Shown here piece after piece: positions 11,413-21,580 of a stretch of DNA of 64,000 nt (the stretch's first letter is position 1; each line of letters starts with the position of its first letter). The position numbers and the translations under genes are program-made. Below the pieces are notes generated by a model. That model did not search any database and was not told the origin of the DNA. It saw only the letters and a list, made by a program, of their open reading frames with translations. Source of the DNA: Adiantum capillus-veneris (Eukaryota > Streptophyta > Polypodiopsida > Polypodiales > Pteridaceae); NCBI GenBank assembly GCA_014529385.2, contig CM043967.1:88397278-88461277 (forward strand), given 5' to 3'.

Positions 11413-11631
11413 ATGGATAATGGCCCAGGAATAGAGGTTTTTCCCTTCCATTTCACTCCACACATTAGAATAAACATTGCAATTAGTAGGAAAATCCATT
11501 TTCAACAACGTATGGTGTTCATGTTTGGTGCCCAAAGAGTAGGAGAAATTCTCGCATCACCAAACCCTGTCATCCTACCTCTTATTGATTATCATAGGTC
11601 GTTTGATGTGAATATCTTTATTTTGTTGTAG
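11413..11631 (+). CDS. Small pre-gag ORF 2 of Tat-2 (72 aa)
   Basis: A 72-codon frame from ATG to TAG, ending 84 bases before the gag ATG. It is the closest relative of the Tat-1 small ORF at 4146-4373 (42 of 63 identical, no gaps). Features are FPFHF near residue 10, a basic-hydrophobic stretch (SRKIHFQQR), GEIL, PVILPL and a hydrophobic C-terminus. Its function is unknown. It could be a leader peptide that regulates Gag translation or a small accessory protein; keeping length and start position across two families favours a protein role over chance. Confidence 0.65.
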   Translation: MDNGPGIEVFPFHFTPHIRINIAISRKIHFQQRMVFMFGAQRVGEILASPNPVILPLIDYHRSFDVNIFILL

Positions 11632-11715
11632 AATAGATTGCAAGCTAGAAAACATTATTGTGTAAATCTTTTTAAGAAAGAAAAACAAAACGGGTGTCAC
11701 TTTGAAATCAATTCA

Positions 11716-14700
11716 ATGGAAAGCCAACGCCAAATGTCTGGGTATCCTCTTTTCTTTGGAGAGCCTAGAGAGGATGCAGAATTATTTTTAGCAAATTTCA
11801 AGATGTCTTGCCGTATCAAGAGGATAGTAACCGATCAAGAACGTGTAGAAATGTTTGAGGTGGTCCTTAGGAAATATGCTAGTACTTGGTTTGACTCTTT
11901 GCCTGAGGAAGTTAAGGGGAATTACACAGAAGTTTTGAATCATTTTAAGAGATACTTCTTTGATCCCCAAAACACTCAAAAACTATGGCAAGACATTGTT
12001 TCTCATAAGCAAAAAGACTTAGATGACTACTACTTGTACAAGCAAGAGTTTCTACGTCTTTGGGCTCTATGGATACGAAATGTTGCTAACCCTGGTGATG
12101 GTGCAGAATTTTTAAAGAAGGAGAGGTTCATAGCCGGACTCTTTCCTGACCTTAAGGTAAAAGTTGAGGCGGGTGCACCTGCTACTTTTGATGCAGCTGA
12201 AACTAGGGCTGCTGAGAAGTATAGGAAACTCAAGTGCTTAAGGGGAGAGGTTCCAATAGAAGTTCTTAGACCCAAAGGTAAGTCACAAGCATCAACATCT
12301 AGGGAGCTTCCTGATGTAACGGCTGAAGTGATTGAGAAGCTAAATGAATCTTTAAGCAGCCTGTCAATTCACCTTGCACAAGCTGTAGGTCCAAAGGGAC
12401 AAGCAAAGAAGTCAGAAGAGAGAGAGCCACGAACTAGGAGAGTCTTGCAATGTTGGAATTGCGGAGAGTCTGGACATGGGATGTATAATTGTCCTTGGCC
12501 CCGTGGAGAGCCAGGGAGACCTAACTTGAATTACCCAGTGATGAATGCAGGAGAAGGAGCTGGTCAACAACCAAGGCTTCTACAAAGGCCAAATGGACCA
12601 AGACCACCTCCACAAGGGGTAGAAGGAGTTCCACCTTTGCCAGATCCAAATGTGCATGTGGTAGAGGTGACAAATTCAAATGAGTTTGACATGGAGGCCA
12701 ATGGCATTAAGCGTGGCCGAGGAAAAGGTAAAGAGAAAGAGGGTGTCCCATCACAGAGTGACCATGGACAAGGCAAGAAGGCAAAGGAGACCAAGGAAGC
12801 TAAGAGGACTCGACGTCGTATCAATCTCCAAGACTTCCCTCTTGGACATGGTATGGCTCCATACAACCTGTTGGAAGACATGCGAGGTAAGGGTCCTGAT
12901 ATCTCATGGCCTCAGTTTCTTGCATTATGCCCACAAGTTAGGAGGGATTTAACAAAGGCAGTTAGCACTAGGAGAAAGGTAAAAGAGAGTTTTCCTGTTG
13001 TAAAAATTGCACATGCTGAAATGAACGAGGATATTACACCTGTGCTAGATTGTTACATAAAAGGAAGATTGGTTAGGAAAGGTCTAGTGGATGGGGGTGC
13101 ACAAATTTGCATCATGACAGAAGGGCTCATCCAAAGACTAGGCATGCACATCCATGAGACACCTGAAATCAAAGTGAAAATGGCAAACAATAGCAAGGCT
13201 AGGTGCGTAGGCATTTGTAAAAATGTTTTTGTGGAGGCCTTTGGCATTAAGAAGGCAGTGGATTTTTATGTTATGTCGACCAAGGGAAGTGGTTATCCAT
13301 TTATCCTAGGAAGACCATGGCTAATGAAAATGCGAGCTTTGCAGGATTGGGAGAGTGGAAAGCTAATTTGCAGGAATGACAATCACAAGAAGGTTGTCTT
13401 TGACATGAAGGAGCAACGCCAAGAGGAGCTCCATGAAGAATCATCTCGAAGTGAGACGGAAGAAGATTGGACTGAAAACACTTCAGAAGAAGAAAGTAGC
13501 GGCAGCATTACTGAAGAGGAGTCCTCCATTGAAGTCATGGGGGTAAGGTTTAAGCCAAACAACCAGGAGACCTCTTCTCGAGGTTTGGAAGAGGTAGGTT
13601 CCCAAGAGAACCAAAAGGTGGAAGATGAAGGAATGTTAGAAGGTATGTTGTCTACAACACTTACAAAGAATGAAAGAGAGGAGTTCAAATGTGTGCTAAG
13701 GAAATTTCCGAAGCTTTTTGCTAAAGACTACACCGATGTGCGTGGAGTAGATGTTGTTCAACACAAGATTGAGTTGAAGCCAGAGGCCACACCTAAGGCT
13801 CAAAAGCTACGAAGGCTAGGAGTCATTAAGGAGCAGGCTCTACTCAAGGAGGTAAGGAAGCTTCTAGCAGTAGGTTTCATTTATCCAGTGGAGAATTCAG
13901 AGTGGGTCTCTCCCGTTGTTGTCACTCCTAAGAAAAACGGAAAGTGGAGGGTGTGTGTGGATTACCGTCCACTCAATGAGGCAACAAAAAGAGATCACTT
14001 TCCCCTCCCATTTCAGGATGAGATACTAAATGAGGTAGCTGGTCATGAGAAGTACACTGTGTGTGATGGCTACTCAGGCTACTTTCAAATAGGTATCGCA
14101 TTGGAAGATCAATTGAAAACAACCTTTATCACTCCTTGGGGTTGTTATGCTTTTAGAGTCATGCCATTTGGTCTGACAAATGCTCCTGCAACATTCCAAC
14201 GTTTCATGAATATGGTGTTTCAAGCATTCTTTGGAAAGTCAATTAGGGTGTTCATTGATGATTTCTGTATTTATAGCTCAAAATCATTGCATCTACAAAG
14301 GGTAGAAGAAGGTTTAAAGAAGCTCTACGACATGGGAGGTCAACTCAACCCCGACAAGTGCCATATAGGTGAGGATGAATTAATCTTGCTTGGTCATAAA
14401 GTTTCTTACAAAGGCATTGAAGTGGATCCTTCGAAGGCAAAGGCTCTTATTGAGCTACCATCACCCAAGAGTCTTAAGGAGGTCATCTCTTTCATTCAGA
14501 AGGTGAAGTATATGTCACGCTTCATTCACTTAGCCTCGGAGTTGCTTCATCCTTTGCAAAAGTTAACACAACAAGTAGAATTTGCATGGTCTGATGAGAT
14601 TGAAGAGTATTTTTGTAACATTAAAGTCATTTTATCAGAGCTACCAACACTCATGCCTCCTTGTTGGGAGTACACATTCTTTGTTAGCTCTAGTGTTGGA

Positions 14701-16995
14701 AGGGAAACAATTGGTGCTGTGTTGCTACAACAAGATCCCCACAGTACAAGGATGCGACCCATCTACTTTGCTAGTAGGGTCATGAATGCTTTGGAGAGAG
14801 ACTACATAGAAGCAGAACTCATGATGCTTTCTCTCATGTTTGCGGTGAGAAAGTTTAGATCCTACCTGCTACCAAAACCTTTTGTAATTCTCACTGCAGA
14901 GAATTTGTTCCCTTGGGTGTCATCTCAAATGAATCTTACTACTAGGATCTCAAAGTGGATTATGGAGTTGCAAGAGTTTCAATACTCTTTCAAGGTAGAA
15001 GATAGTGTGCGTGCACAATTGGCAGGGATTCTCACTTATAGGGTGCATGAAAAGGAGATTAAGGTGCCTGAAGTAAAGACCCTACCATTAGCACCACCAA
15101 AAAGTATTCCTAATGCTTTTGCCTTGTTCTTTGATGGAGCTTTTCGTCGCGCCACAGGAAAAGCAGGGGGAGGGCTAGTGTTGCTCAACCCAAGTGGAGA
15201 GGTGGTCATGAAAGAGAAGTTCAATCTACCAAGTTCAGCTAGCAACAATGAAGCAGAATACGACACACTAATTCATGGTTTGAAGATGTGCATTGGCCAA
15301 GGGATACAACGCCTCATGGTAAAGGGAGATGCACTTCTCATTGTTAAACAGATTTTAGGCATTTGGGCATGCAAGAATGAAAGCTTACGGACAAAAGTTC
15401 ATGCCATTCGTAGATTGTTTAATCAATTTGAAGAAGTGCAACTATATCATATTCCTAGGAAACAGAATGAAGATGCCGATTTACTTGCACAGCAAGTAGT
15501 TACATGTGTTGAGAAAGAAGTGCAGGTCATCATGGTGGCAGCAACTGTCAAGCAACCGAGATACCAGGGATTGGAGTCATTGACTCCCATTATTAGCTAC
15601 ATTTTGGAGGGCGAGTTTCCACAAGACTTCACAAAGGCTCAAAAGAGGAGACTCATGAAGAAGGCAAGCGCATATCTCTTCCTAGAAGGCTCCCTCTATC
15701 AAAGAGGGAAGGATAAAGTGTGCAGAAGAGTACCAACTATCGCGGAAATTCCAGCCATTCTAAAAGGTTTGCATGAAGAGGCATGTGGTGGTCATTTTTC
15801 CCAAGAATTAACTGTGAAGAAGATTTTGCTTGCGGGGTATGTTTGGCCAAGTCTGCATGTGGATGTCCAACATTGGTGTAAAAGTTGTCACAATTGTCAG
15901 GTAAATGGGAATAGAAGATTGATTTATGGTCCAAGGCAAATCGTTCTTGCAAATGGACCCTTTGAAAAGTGGGGCATTGATGCTATGGGTCCTCTGCCTA
16001 GGACAAAAAATGGTAAACTCTACATTCTAGTGGCTGTAGACTATATGACTAGGTGGGTGGAAGCACAAAGTGTGGCAAAGGTAAATGAGAGGACAGTGAG
16101 CAAATTCGTCTACACTCACATTTGTTGTAGATTTGGCACACCTTTGGAGATTGTTTCTGATAATGGTCCAGGGTTTAGAAAGGGATTGCTCACAGAAGTC
16201 TGTGAAGAACTTCACATTCTACATCGTCACAGTACACCCTACTATCCCCAATCAAATGGTTTGGTAGAAAAAGCTAATGGTGTCATTGCAGGCATCATTA
16301 GAAAGATGGTGAAAAACAAGACAAAGTTGTGGGATGACTTCTTGGATGGTGCCTTGTGGGCGTATCGAACCACATATAGGGAAGCCACGGAATTCACACC
16401 ATTTCACTTGGTCTATGGTCAAGAGGCTTTACAGCCAATTGAACTAAACATTCCAACAATGCGACTTCATGGCAAATCAGCACAAGATGATCAAGAAGCA
16501 TGGATGGATCGACTTCTTACCTTAGCTGAGCTTGAGTGGAAAAGAGAAGCAGCATACGAGTGCTATAAGAGGAAAGCTACGCAGGCGAAGGAGAAGCTTG
16601 ACAAGAAACTAAAGGACAAAGGCATCAATGAAGGAGATCTAGTGCTAAGGTATGACAATCGACTCGATAATAGTTTTGATGCCAAGTTTGAAACTAGATG
16701 GCAAGCGCCATACATAGTCAAGAAGGCTTTCAATTCAAGTTACTATCAGCTTATGGACTTGAATGGTAAAGAGCACTCCAGGAAAGTAAACGGGTATCGC
16801 TTGAAGCCCTATTTGAGTCGCCTTCTACCAAAGGATCTACCAAAGATCTGTCCAAAGGCCGCTGTCTCATGTAAGTATTGCTACATGAAGCATGAGTGTA
16901 ACTCCAGCCAAAATGCTGAGGGGCCAAACAATAAAGATCTCGTCAAGGACTCTAAAGCACTCTCTTTGGAAAAGATGCTCTATGATGGTACATGA
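11716..16995 (+). CDS. gag-pol: Tat-2 Gag-Pol polyprotein, intact
   Basis: Encodes all proteins for reverse transcription and integration. The ATG at 11716 (MESQRQMSGYPLFFGEP) gives 1759 aa; the frame is open further up to a TTG at 11638. In order: gag; CCHC knuckle at residues 246-259 (CWNCGESGHGMYNC); aspartic protease with DGGA at D459; RT with FIDD (D848, D849); a first RNase H that lacks its usual Asp residues (VSSSVG, TAENLF); an archaeal-type RNase H with intact D1140, E1179, D1205 and D1254; an integrase with an HHCC zinc site and catalytic D1422, D1482 and E1518 (D-X59-D-X35-E); and a C-terminus without a chromodomain. There is no stop or frameshift between gag and pol, so both would come from one frame. 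The stop lies in the loop of a small hairpin just before the polypurine tract. Confidence 0.96.
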   Translation: MESQRQMSGYPLFFGEPREDAELFLANFKMSCRIKRIVTDQERVEMFEVVLRKYASTWFDSLPEEVKGNYTEVLNHFKRYFFDPQNTQKLWQDIVSHKQKDLDDYYLYKQEFLRLWALWIRNVANPGDGAEFLKKERFIAGLFPDLKVKVEAGAPATFDAAETRAAEKYRKLKCLRGEVPIEVLRPKGKSQASTSRELPDVTAEVIEKLNESLSSLSIHLAQAVGPKGQAKKSEEREPRTRRVLQCWNCGESGHGMYNCPWPRGEPGRPNLNYPVMNAGEGAGQQPRLLQRPNGPRPPPQGVEGVPPLPDPNVHVVEVTNSNEFDMEANGIKRGRGKGKEKEGVPSQSDHGQGKKAKETKEAKRTRRRINLQDFPLGHGMAPYNLLEDMRGKGPDISWPQFLALCPQVRRDLTKAVSTRRKVKESFPVVKIAHAEMNEDITPVLDCYIKGRLVRKGLVDGGAQICIMTEGLIQRLGMHIHETPEIKVKMANNSKARCVGICKNVFVEAFGIKKAVDFYVMSTKGSGYPFILGRPWLMKMRALQDWESGKLICRNDNHKKVVFDMKEQRQEELHEESSRSETEEDWTENTSEEESSGSITEEESSIEVMGVRFKPNNQETSSRGLEEVGSQENQKVEDEGMLEGMLSTTLTKNEREEFKCVLRKFPKLFAKDYTDVRGVDVVQHKIELKPEATPKAQKLRRLGVIKEQALLKEVRKLLAVGFIYPVENSEWVSPVVVTPKKNGKWRVCVDYRPLNEATKRDHFPLPFQDEILNEVAGHEKYTVCDGYSGYFQIGIALEDQLKTTFITPWGCYAFRVMPFGLTNAPATFQRFMNMVFQAFFGKSIRVFIDDFCIYSSKSLHLQRVEEGLKKLYDMGGQLNPDKCHIGEDELILLGHKVSYKGIEVDPSKAKALIELPSPKSLKEVISFIQKVKYMSRFIHLASELLHPLQKLTQQVEFAWSDEIEEYFCNIKVILSELPTLMPPCWEYTFFVSSSVGRETIGAVLLQQDPHSTRMRPIYFASRVMNALERDYIEAELMMLSLMFAVRKFRSYLLPKPFVILTAENLFPWVSSQMNLTTRISKWIMELQEFQYSFKVEDSVRAQLAGILTYRVHEKEIKVPEVKTLPLAPPKSIPNAFALFFDGAFRRATGKAGGGLVLLNPSGEVVMKEKFNLPSSASNNEAEYDTLIHGLKMCIGQGIQRLMVKGDALLIVKQILGIWACKNESLRTKVHAIRRLFNQFEEVQLYHIPRKQNEDADLLAQQVVTCVEKEVQVIMVAATVKQPRYQGLESLTPIISYILEGEFPQDFTKAQKRRLMKKASAYLFLEGSLYQRGKDKVCRRVPTIAEIPAILKGLHEEACGGHFSQELTVKKILLAGYVWPSLHVDVQHWCKSCHNCQVNGNRRLIYGPRQIVLANGPFEKWGIDAMGPLPRTKNGKLYILVAVDYMTRWVEAQSVAKVNERTVSKFVYTHICCRFGTPLEIVSDNGPGFRKGLLTEVCEELHILHRHSTPYYPQSNGLVEKANGVIAGIIRKMVKNKTKLWDDFLDGALWAYRTTYREATEFTPFHLVYGQEALQPIELNIPTMRLHGKSAQDDQEAWMDRLLTLAELEWKREAAYECYKRKATQAKEKLDKKLKDKGINEGDLVLRYDNRLDNSFDAKFETRWQAPYIVKKAFNSSYYQLMDLNGKEHSRKVNGYRLKPYLSRLLPKDLPKICPKAAVSCKYCYMKHECNSSQNAEGPNNKDLVKDSKALSLEKMLYDGT

Positions 16996-17007
16996 ATATA
17001 CCATCAT
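16982..17007. repeat. Hairpin spanning the gag-pol stop
   Basis: ATGATGGTA and TACCATCAT form a perfect 9-bp stem with an 8-base loop that contains the TGA. The same stem is kept in Tat-3 on the minus strand near 31491-31516. Confidence 0.7.
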
Positions 17008-17010
17008 CCA

Positions 17011-17019
17011 GGGGGAGGG
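17011..17019 (+). promoter_or_regulatory. Tat-2 polypurine tract
   Basis: GGGGGAGGG five bases before the 3' LTR start. This is the expected plus-strand primer. Confidence 0.8.
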
Positions 17020-17023
17020 CTAA

Positions 17024-19395
17024 TGATAGCCGTTTTTCGGCTCTTTGTAATTGTCACAATGAGTTACCTCACCCTACCAAAATCACACAAACACTGTGGC
17101 TATCCCTACCATTTCACTGTACATAGGCGTGCGTGAGTCACGGGACTTTTCCCATATCTTCTTCAAAAACCCTCAATTAGCTAGTCATTGGGCTAGTTGA
17201 GCCAAAAAAATAAAAAAAATAAAAAATATAAGTATATTATGGCCCATGCATATGTAAATATTTCTTTGTATATAGGGCCTAAATAAAAGATTTTTTCATA
17301 ATTATTTTGATATTTATTTAAATATTTCTACCTAGGTGTGTGTTATTTATGCTCTGTACATTGCCTCACCATTACCACAATTTTTTCTTACCATTTTTCA
17401 TACTCTTTATTCCATATAGAAATATTTTCATGTAAGCTTCTCTTATATTTTGTGTAACTCCACCCCAACAAAAATCCAAAAAAACTAGTTCTATTTATGT
17501 GTATATTTTTTTCACTATTGTGATTTTTTCCTTCCTACATATATTCTCTATTACTCTCATAAATTAGACCACCAAAAATATTCATCTTTTTATGGTAGAC
17601 TTATAATGAGAGAGATTTATTTTGACCCCTTTATATTTTTCCACCTATATTATTTATATTTGACATGTACATATTTTTTAGACCCCTCAATATTTGATTT
17701 TCTTAGTTGTACTATTCACTTATATCCTAATCTCAACAATATCTTCAATTATAGACCTACCAAATAAGGTCAAGGGTAGGTGGCATGCATACACGCACTA
17801 TGGAGGGCTCACTCTTGGAGGTATTCAAAAGAATCATCCAAAGAAGGACCCCACAAAGACCTTGTGCAGTGGAAAAAAAACGGTCGGTTTTGCTGAATTT
17901 TTAAAGTTCACTTGCTCTCCGAATTTGAAAAGGTGATACAAACAAAAGTTGTAGCTTGTGGGCTGAACTTTTGCCTCAAATTTTTTCATATTTTTTTGAG
18001 GTACAGGCTGTGAGCTATGATTTTTTTAGTGCACCTCAGTTTTCCCATGCTATGCAGCCACACTCTCTCTTCCACTTTATCATTTTCCTCTTTCACACAC
18101 ACTTCTCCACTCATCATCCCCACCTCTCTCACCCCTCCTCTCTGCACCCTACTCACCTTCTCTTCAACCTTGAAGAATAAGAGAAACCATGGTAAACTCA
18201 CACCTCCCACACCCAATTCCATTCCAAAATTGACCACCTAGTCTCATTTTTCCTCCTCCAAATTACCCATATCTATCAAAAAAACCACAAAATTCAGCCT
18301 CTTCTCTTAAAAGACAGCATCATGGTGGTTGATTACTCAGCTTCAATTACCTTGTCTCTCAAGGAAGGTCAAGAATGGAGAAAAAATGTACCGTCAAAGC
18401 TAGTGGACCGTCAACAAGCGTCAAAATCGGCTCTACTCAAGACACTTGGAGCATCAACCTTGTAAGAAATCCACCTTTTCTTACCTCTTAAGAGTTTTCT
18501 TCCTTATTTGTATCCTACATGGATACTCCCATTGTAAATATCCAATTCCATTTGTAAATTAATACTAACTCTACTAACACTAACCCACTATGAAAAGTCC
18601 TATCACCTCCATTTCTCTCCTCTCTCTTTCCCCACCAACTTCTTGATAATTCCAAGCAAAAGAAATTAGATAAATTGCTGAAAATCTAACCCAACCATGG
18701 TTAGAGGAGTAACCCTAGCCTTCAAAATTGCTATAAAAGGAGGGTGTAGCTAGCACAAAAGGGGAGAGCCATAAGCAAGAGCACTATGCTATAGCTTGAG
18801 AAGCCAAGCTCAACCTCTCTAGAAGGAGCTCTTGAGTGGAAGCTCATTGTCTTATGCATGTGCATGTGTTGTAATAGGGGATTAGCAAGGGAACTCTATG
18901 CCATTGTAAGAGAGAGAGTGATCATTCAATTGAGAGTAGGAAATCTATCATATCTCCTACTAGTGTAAGCCCAACATTTGCTGAATCAAGGAGGGTGGAT
19001 TTGGACTAAGCTTGGATACTTTGTCTCCCTTCCAACGTGAAGTAATGGACAACAATGATGCGTAAGTGTCTTGGTGTTTTTTTAAGTTCTTGATAGCTTG
19101 TCTCTGGTGTTGTCATCAATCTAGCCATAAATCCCACATACTGTAAGAGGGCGACAGGGTGGAGAGGACTCCCCTGGCCTTAAGACAGTGATTGGGGTGG
19201 CTTTTCTTGTGATGTGTTGTGGTGAAATTTACGCAAGCTATGTTGAGCAAATACTAATCTCACTTTGATTTATCATGACAGATTTGTAAGAAGGTATTAA
19301 TGCAACAAACACCCCCTCCCCCTTTCTCTCTCTTTCTTAAATATATAGTTGTGTTTGCTTGATCATTGCCGATACGTTTCAAAGCAGCCCGAGCA

Positions 19396-19433
<38 letters not shown>

Positions 19434-19687
19434 TGTTTTAGTGTGTAAGAGTGTTCCATTGGTGTTAGGGTTAGTGTAAATTCCTTGCTTGTTTGTGGGT
19501 TGCTCTAACGATTCTCCTCTTTTGCGTCCTAGTTCGCTCTTAAACTAGGTGGTGCCCCTTGTGTAGTTGGGATTTGTGGCTGTGGGTTTGTTGTTTTGGT
19601 TTGTGTTGTGTTGTGCCCCAGCCCCATTGAGCATCACGGGAGCCTTGAAGGGTGTCTAGAGGCCACTCTTCTTGTTGCCCCGCCTCA
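17024..19687 (+). repeat. Tat-2 3' LTR
   Basis: A 2664-bp copy of 8426-11104. Differences include a shorter AT run near 17210, scattered single substitutions, a longer TC run and an 8- to 9-base loss just before the CGCCTCA end. A TATAAAA lies at 18732-18738. Confidence 0.95.
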
Positions 19688-19691
19688 GCAT
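19688..19691. repeat. Right target-site duplication of Tat-2 (GCAT)
   Basis: GCAT after the CA end of the LTR matches 8422-8425. Confidence 0.8.
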
Positions 19692-21278
19692 CTTATGCAT
19701 CAAATTGTTATGCTTTGGCTGTGTCTAGCTTACATGATGTTGAGGAGCCTCTATCTTTTGATGAAGCTTAAAATTCAAAAAATTGGATGGCTTCTATGCA
19801 ATCAGAATATGATGTACTTATAGAAAATGACACATGGACTTTATGTGATTTGCCTCCTAGAAAAAAGGCCATTGGTACGAAGTGGGTTTACAAGTTGAAA
19901 CGCAAGCCGGATGGTGAGATCGATCGCCATAAGGCTCGACTTGTTGCAAAGGGTTATGCACAACAAAAATGCATAGATTATGAAGAGACTTTTGCTCCCA
20001 CTTGTCATATGACTACTGTGCATTTTCTATGTGCATTGGCAGCTCATTTTGGTTGGGATGTACATCAATCAGACATTATTACTGCTTTCTTGAATGGTGA
20101 CATATTTGAGGAAGTTTATGTAACGCAGCCTCGTGGTTTTGTCATAAAAGGACAAGAGGACAAAGTGTGCATATGTAAGAAGGCTTTGTATGGGTTGAAG
20201 CAATCTCCTCGTGCTTGGTATGAGAAAGCTGACACTCATTTGGTTAAACGAGGCTTTCATAACAATCCAACAGAAAGCACATTGTATGTAAAGCGTGAGG
20301 GTGATGTACTTCTCATTGTGGTTCTTTATGTCGATGATTTAGTGATCACACTGGACCAAATGAGAGACATATTTCTGAATTTAAGGATGATTTGAATGCT
20401 ACTTTCAAGATGAAAGATTTGGGGCTGTTGCATCATTACTTGGGTATACAGTTTAAGTAGTGTGATGGTGGTATTGCCTTGAAAAGTTACATAGAGACAT
20501 TGCTATGTAAGTTTAGACTTGAGGATTGCAAACCTATTGCCACTCCCATGGAAACACGTTTGAAGTTGAGTCTACATGATGCTGGCGATCCTGCTGATGT
20601 CACTCTTTACCAAACTACTGTTGGCTGCCTCATTTATGTATGCAACACGAGGCCAGATATTCAGTTTGCAGTCTCACAGGTCAGCAGATTTATGCATAGC
20701 CCAGGGTCTAAGCATTGGCAGGCTGTCAAGAGGATTTTCTACTACCTTAGTGGCACTTTACATCTTGGCTTGTTTTATCCCAAGGGGGATCATTGCCGCC
20801 AGACTTACATGCTCTTTCGGACTCACATTGGGCTGGTTGTTTTGACACGCGAGTGTCCACAAGTGGTTTTTGTTTCATGCTTGGTAGTTCATGTATATCA
20901 TGGTTGAGCAAGAATAAACCTACTGTGGCCACTTCGAGTTGTGAGGATGAGTACAGGGCAGTCTTCACAGCTACGGTTGAGTGTGTATGGCTCAGACGCC
21001 TTATGGATGATTTGGGTGTTGGACTGGACATTGCCAACACTATCTACACTGACGGTGAGAGTGCATTGGCAGTTGCGAGGAACCCAATTTTTCATGCTCG
21101 CACAAAGCACATTGAGGTGCATTACCACTATGTCAGGGAGAGGCTCTCAGCAGGAGAGATCAGCTTGGCTTATGTGCCAACATAGGACAACCTTGCAGAT
21201 CTTTTCACAAAGGCATTGTCTCGTGAGAAGCTTGAAGCTTTCCGCAAAGCTTTGGGCTTACTCCCCTTTGTGGACTGA
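19688..21278 (+). pseudogene. Copia A pol, 3' part (RT and RNase H)
   Basis: Reverse transcriptase and RNase H of copia type. RT begins with MASMQSEYDVLIENDTW and carries YVDD at 20327-20338. It is shifted soon after (near 20350). RNase H then runs to a natural end in LLPFVD at 21278. Lesions are a stop before RT (DEA*NS), a TAG in IQFK*CDGG at 20458-20460 that copia D shares, a 2-codon loss relative to copia D just after it, frameshifts near 20790 and a TAG in YVPT*DNLAD at 21183-21185. Residues such as YTDGESA and ADLFTK are still readable. Confidence 0.9.
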
Positions 21279-21353
21279 TCATGTCCTCAGGGCATGGCAC
21301 TTCCCTTTACTCATGTGCCAGATCTTGTTCACCACAGCACTCCAGGGGGAATT

Positions 21354-21580
21354 TGTTACCATATACATGTGGTAGTGATGTGTGTGAACACACTAGGACT
21401 GCCGGGGCATTTTTTCCCTCACTAGGAGGTTTTTCCCCCCGAGCATTGTGTATACGCCCATGACTCTAGGGCTATCTATCTTTCCATTGCACACTAAGTA
21501 ATACACTCTCTATTGTGTGCCTTGAGCTTCATTCATCTTCTCCAAGCTGTGTGCGTTTCTCTGCAACACTAATTCCAATA
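21354..21580 (+). repeat. Copia A 3' LTR
   Basis: A 227-bp LTR starting TGTTACCATATAC, preceded by a polypurine tract (CCAGGGGGAAT). It ends CCAATA where the copia D LTR has the canonical CCAACA, a C-to-T change. It matches 63685-63910 in reverse complement. Confidence 0.9.

Larger units (their letters stand above)
8426..19687 (+). mobile_element. Tat-2: complete Tat-like Ty3/gypsy retrotransposon, 11.26 kb
   Basis: LTRs at 8426-11104 and 17024-19687 start with TGATAGCC and end with CGCCTCA. They enclose a PBS, two small ORFs, one uninterrupted gag-pol frame and a polypurine tract. The two LTRs differ by roughly fifteen substitutions by eye over about 2.66 kb, plus small indels, so the insertion is young. 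It is nested in copia A with a 4-bp GCAT duplication. The dual RNase H and the lack of a chromodomain place it in the Tat lineage. It is the only element here whose coding part looks fully intact. Confidence 0.95.
6895..21580 (+). mobile_element. Copia A: 5'-truncated Ty1/copia element, split by Tat-2
   Basis: Two blocks, 6895-8425 and 19688-21580, form one copia element interrupted by Tat-2. The join is proven by copia D (minus, near 62100), where the same sequence runs uninterrupted (GGCTCTC..ATGCATCTTATGCATC). The order protease/pre-integrase, integrase, RT, RNase H is the copia order. There is no 5' LTR or gag; the element starts abruptly near the end of the protease domain. The 3' LTR is at 21354-21580. 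It is the same family as copia D (60236-63910) and the fragment at 46334-47158. Confidence 0.9.

Noticed and set aside
11716-16995. Endogenous pararetrovirus
   Set aside because: LTRs, PBS, polypurine tract and a DD35E integrase are all present and no movement-protein domain is seen; this is a Ty3/gypsy retrotransposon.
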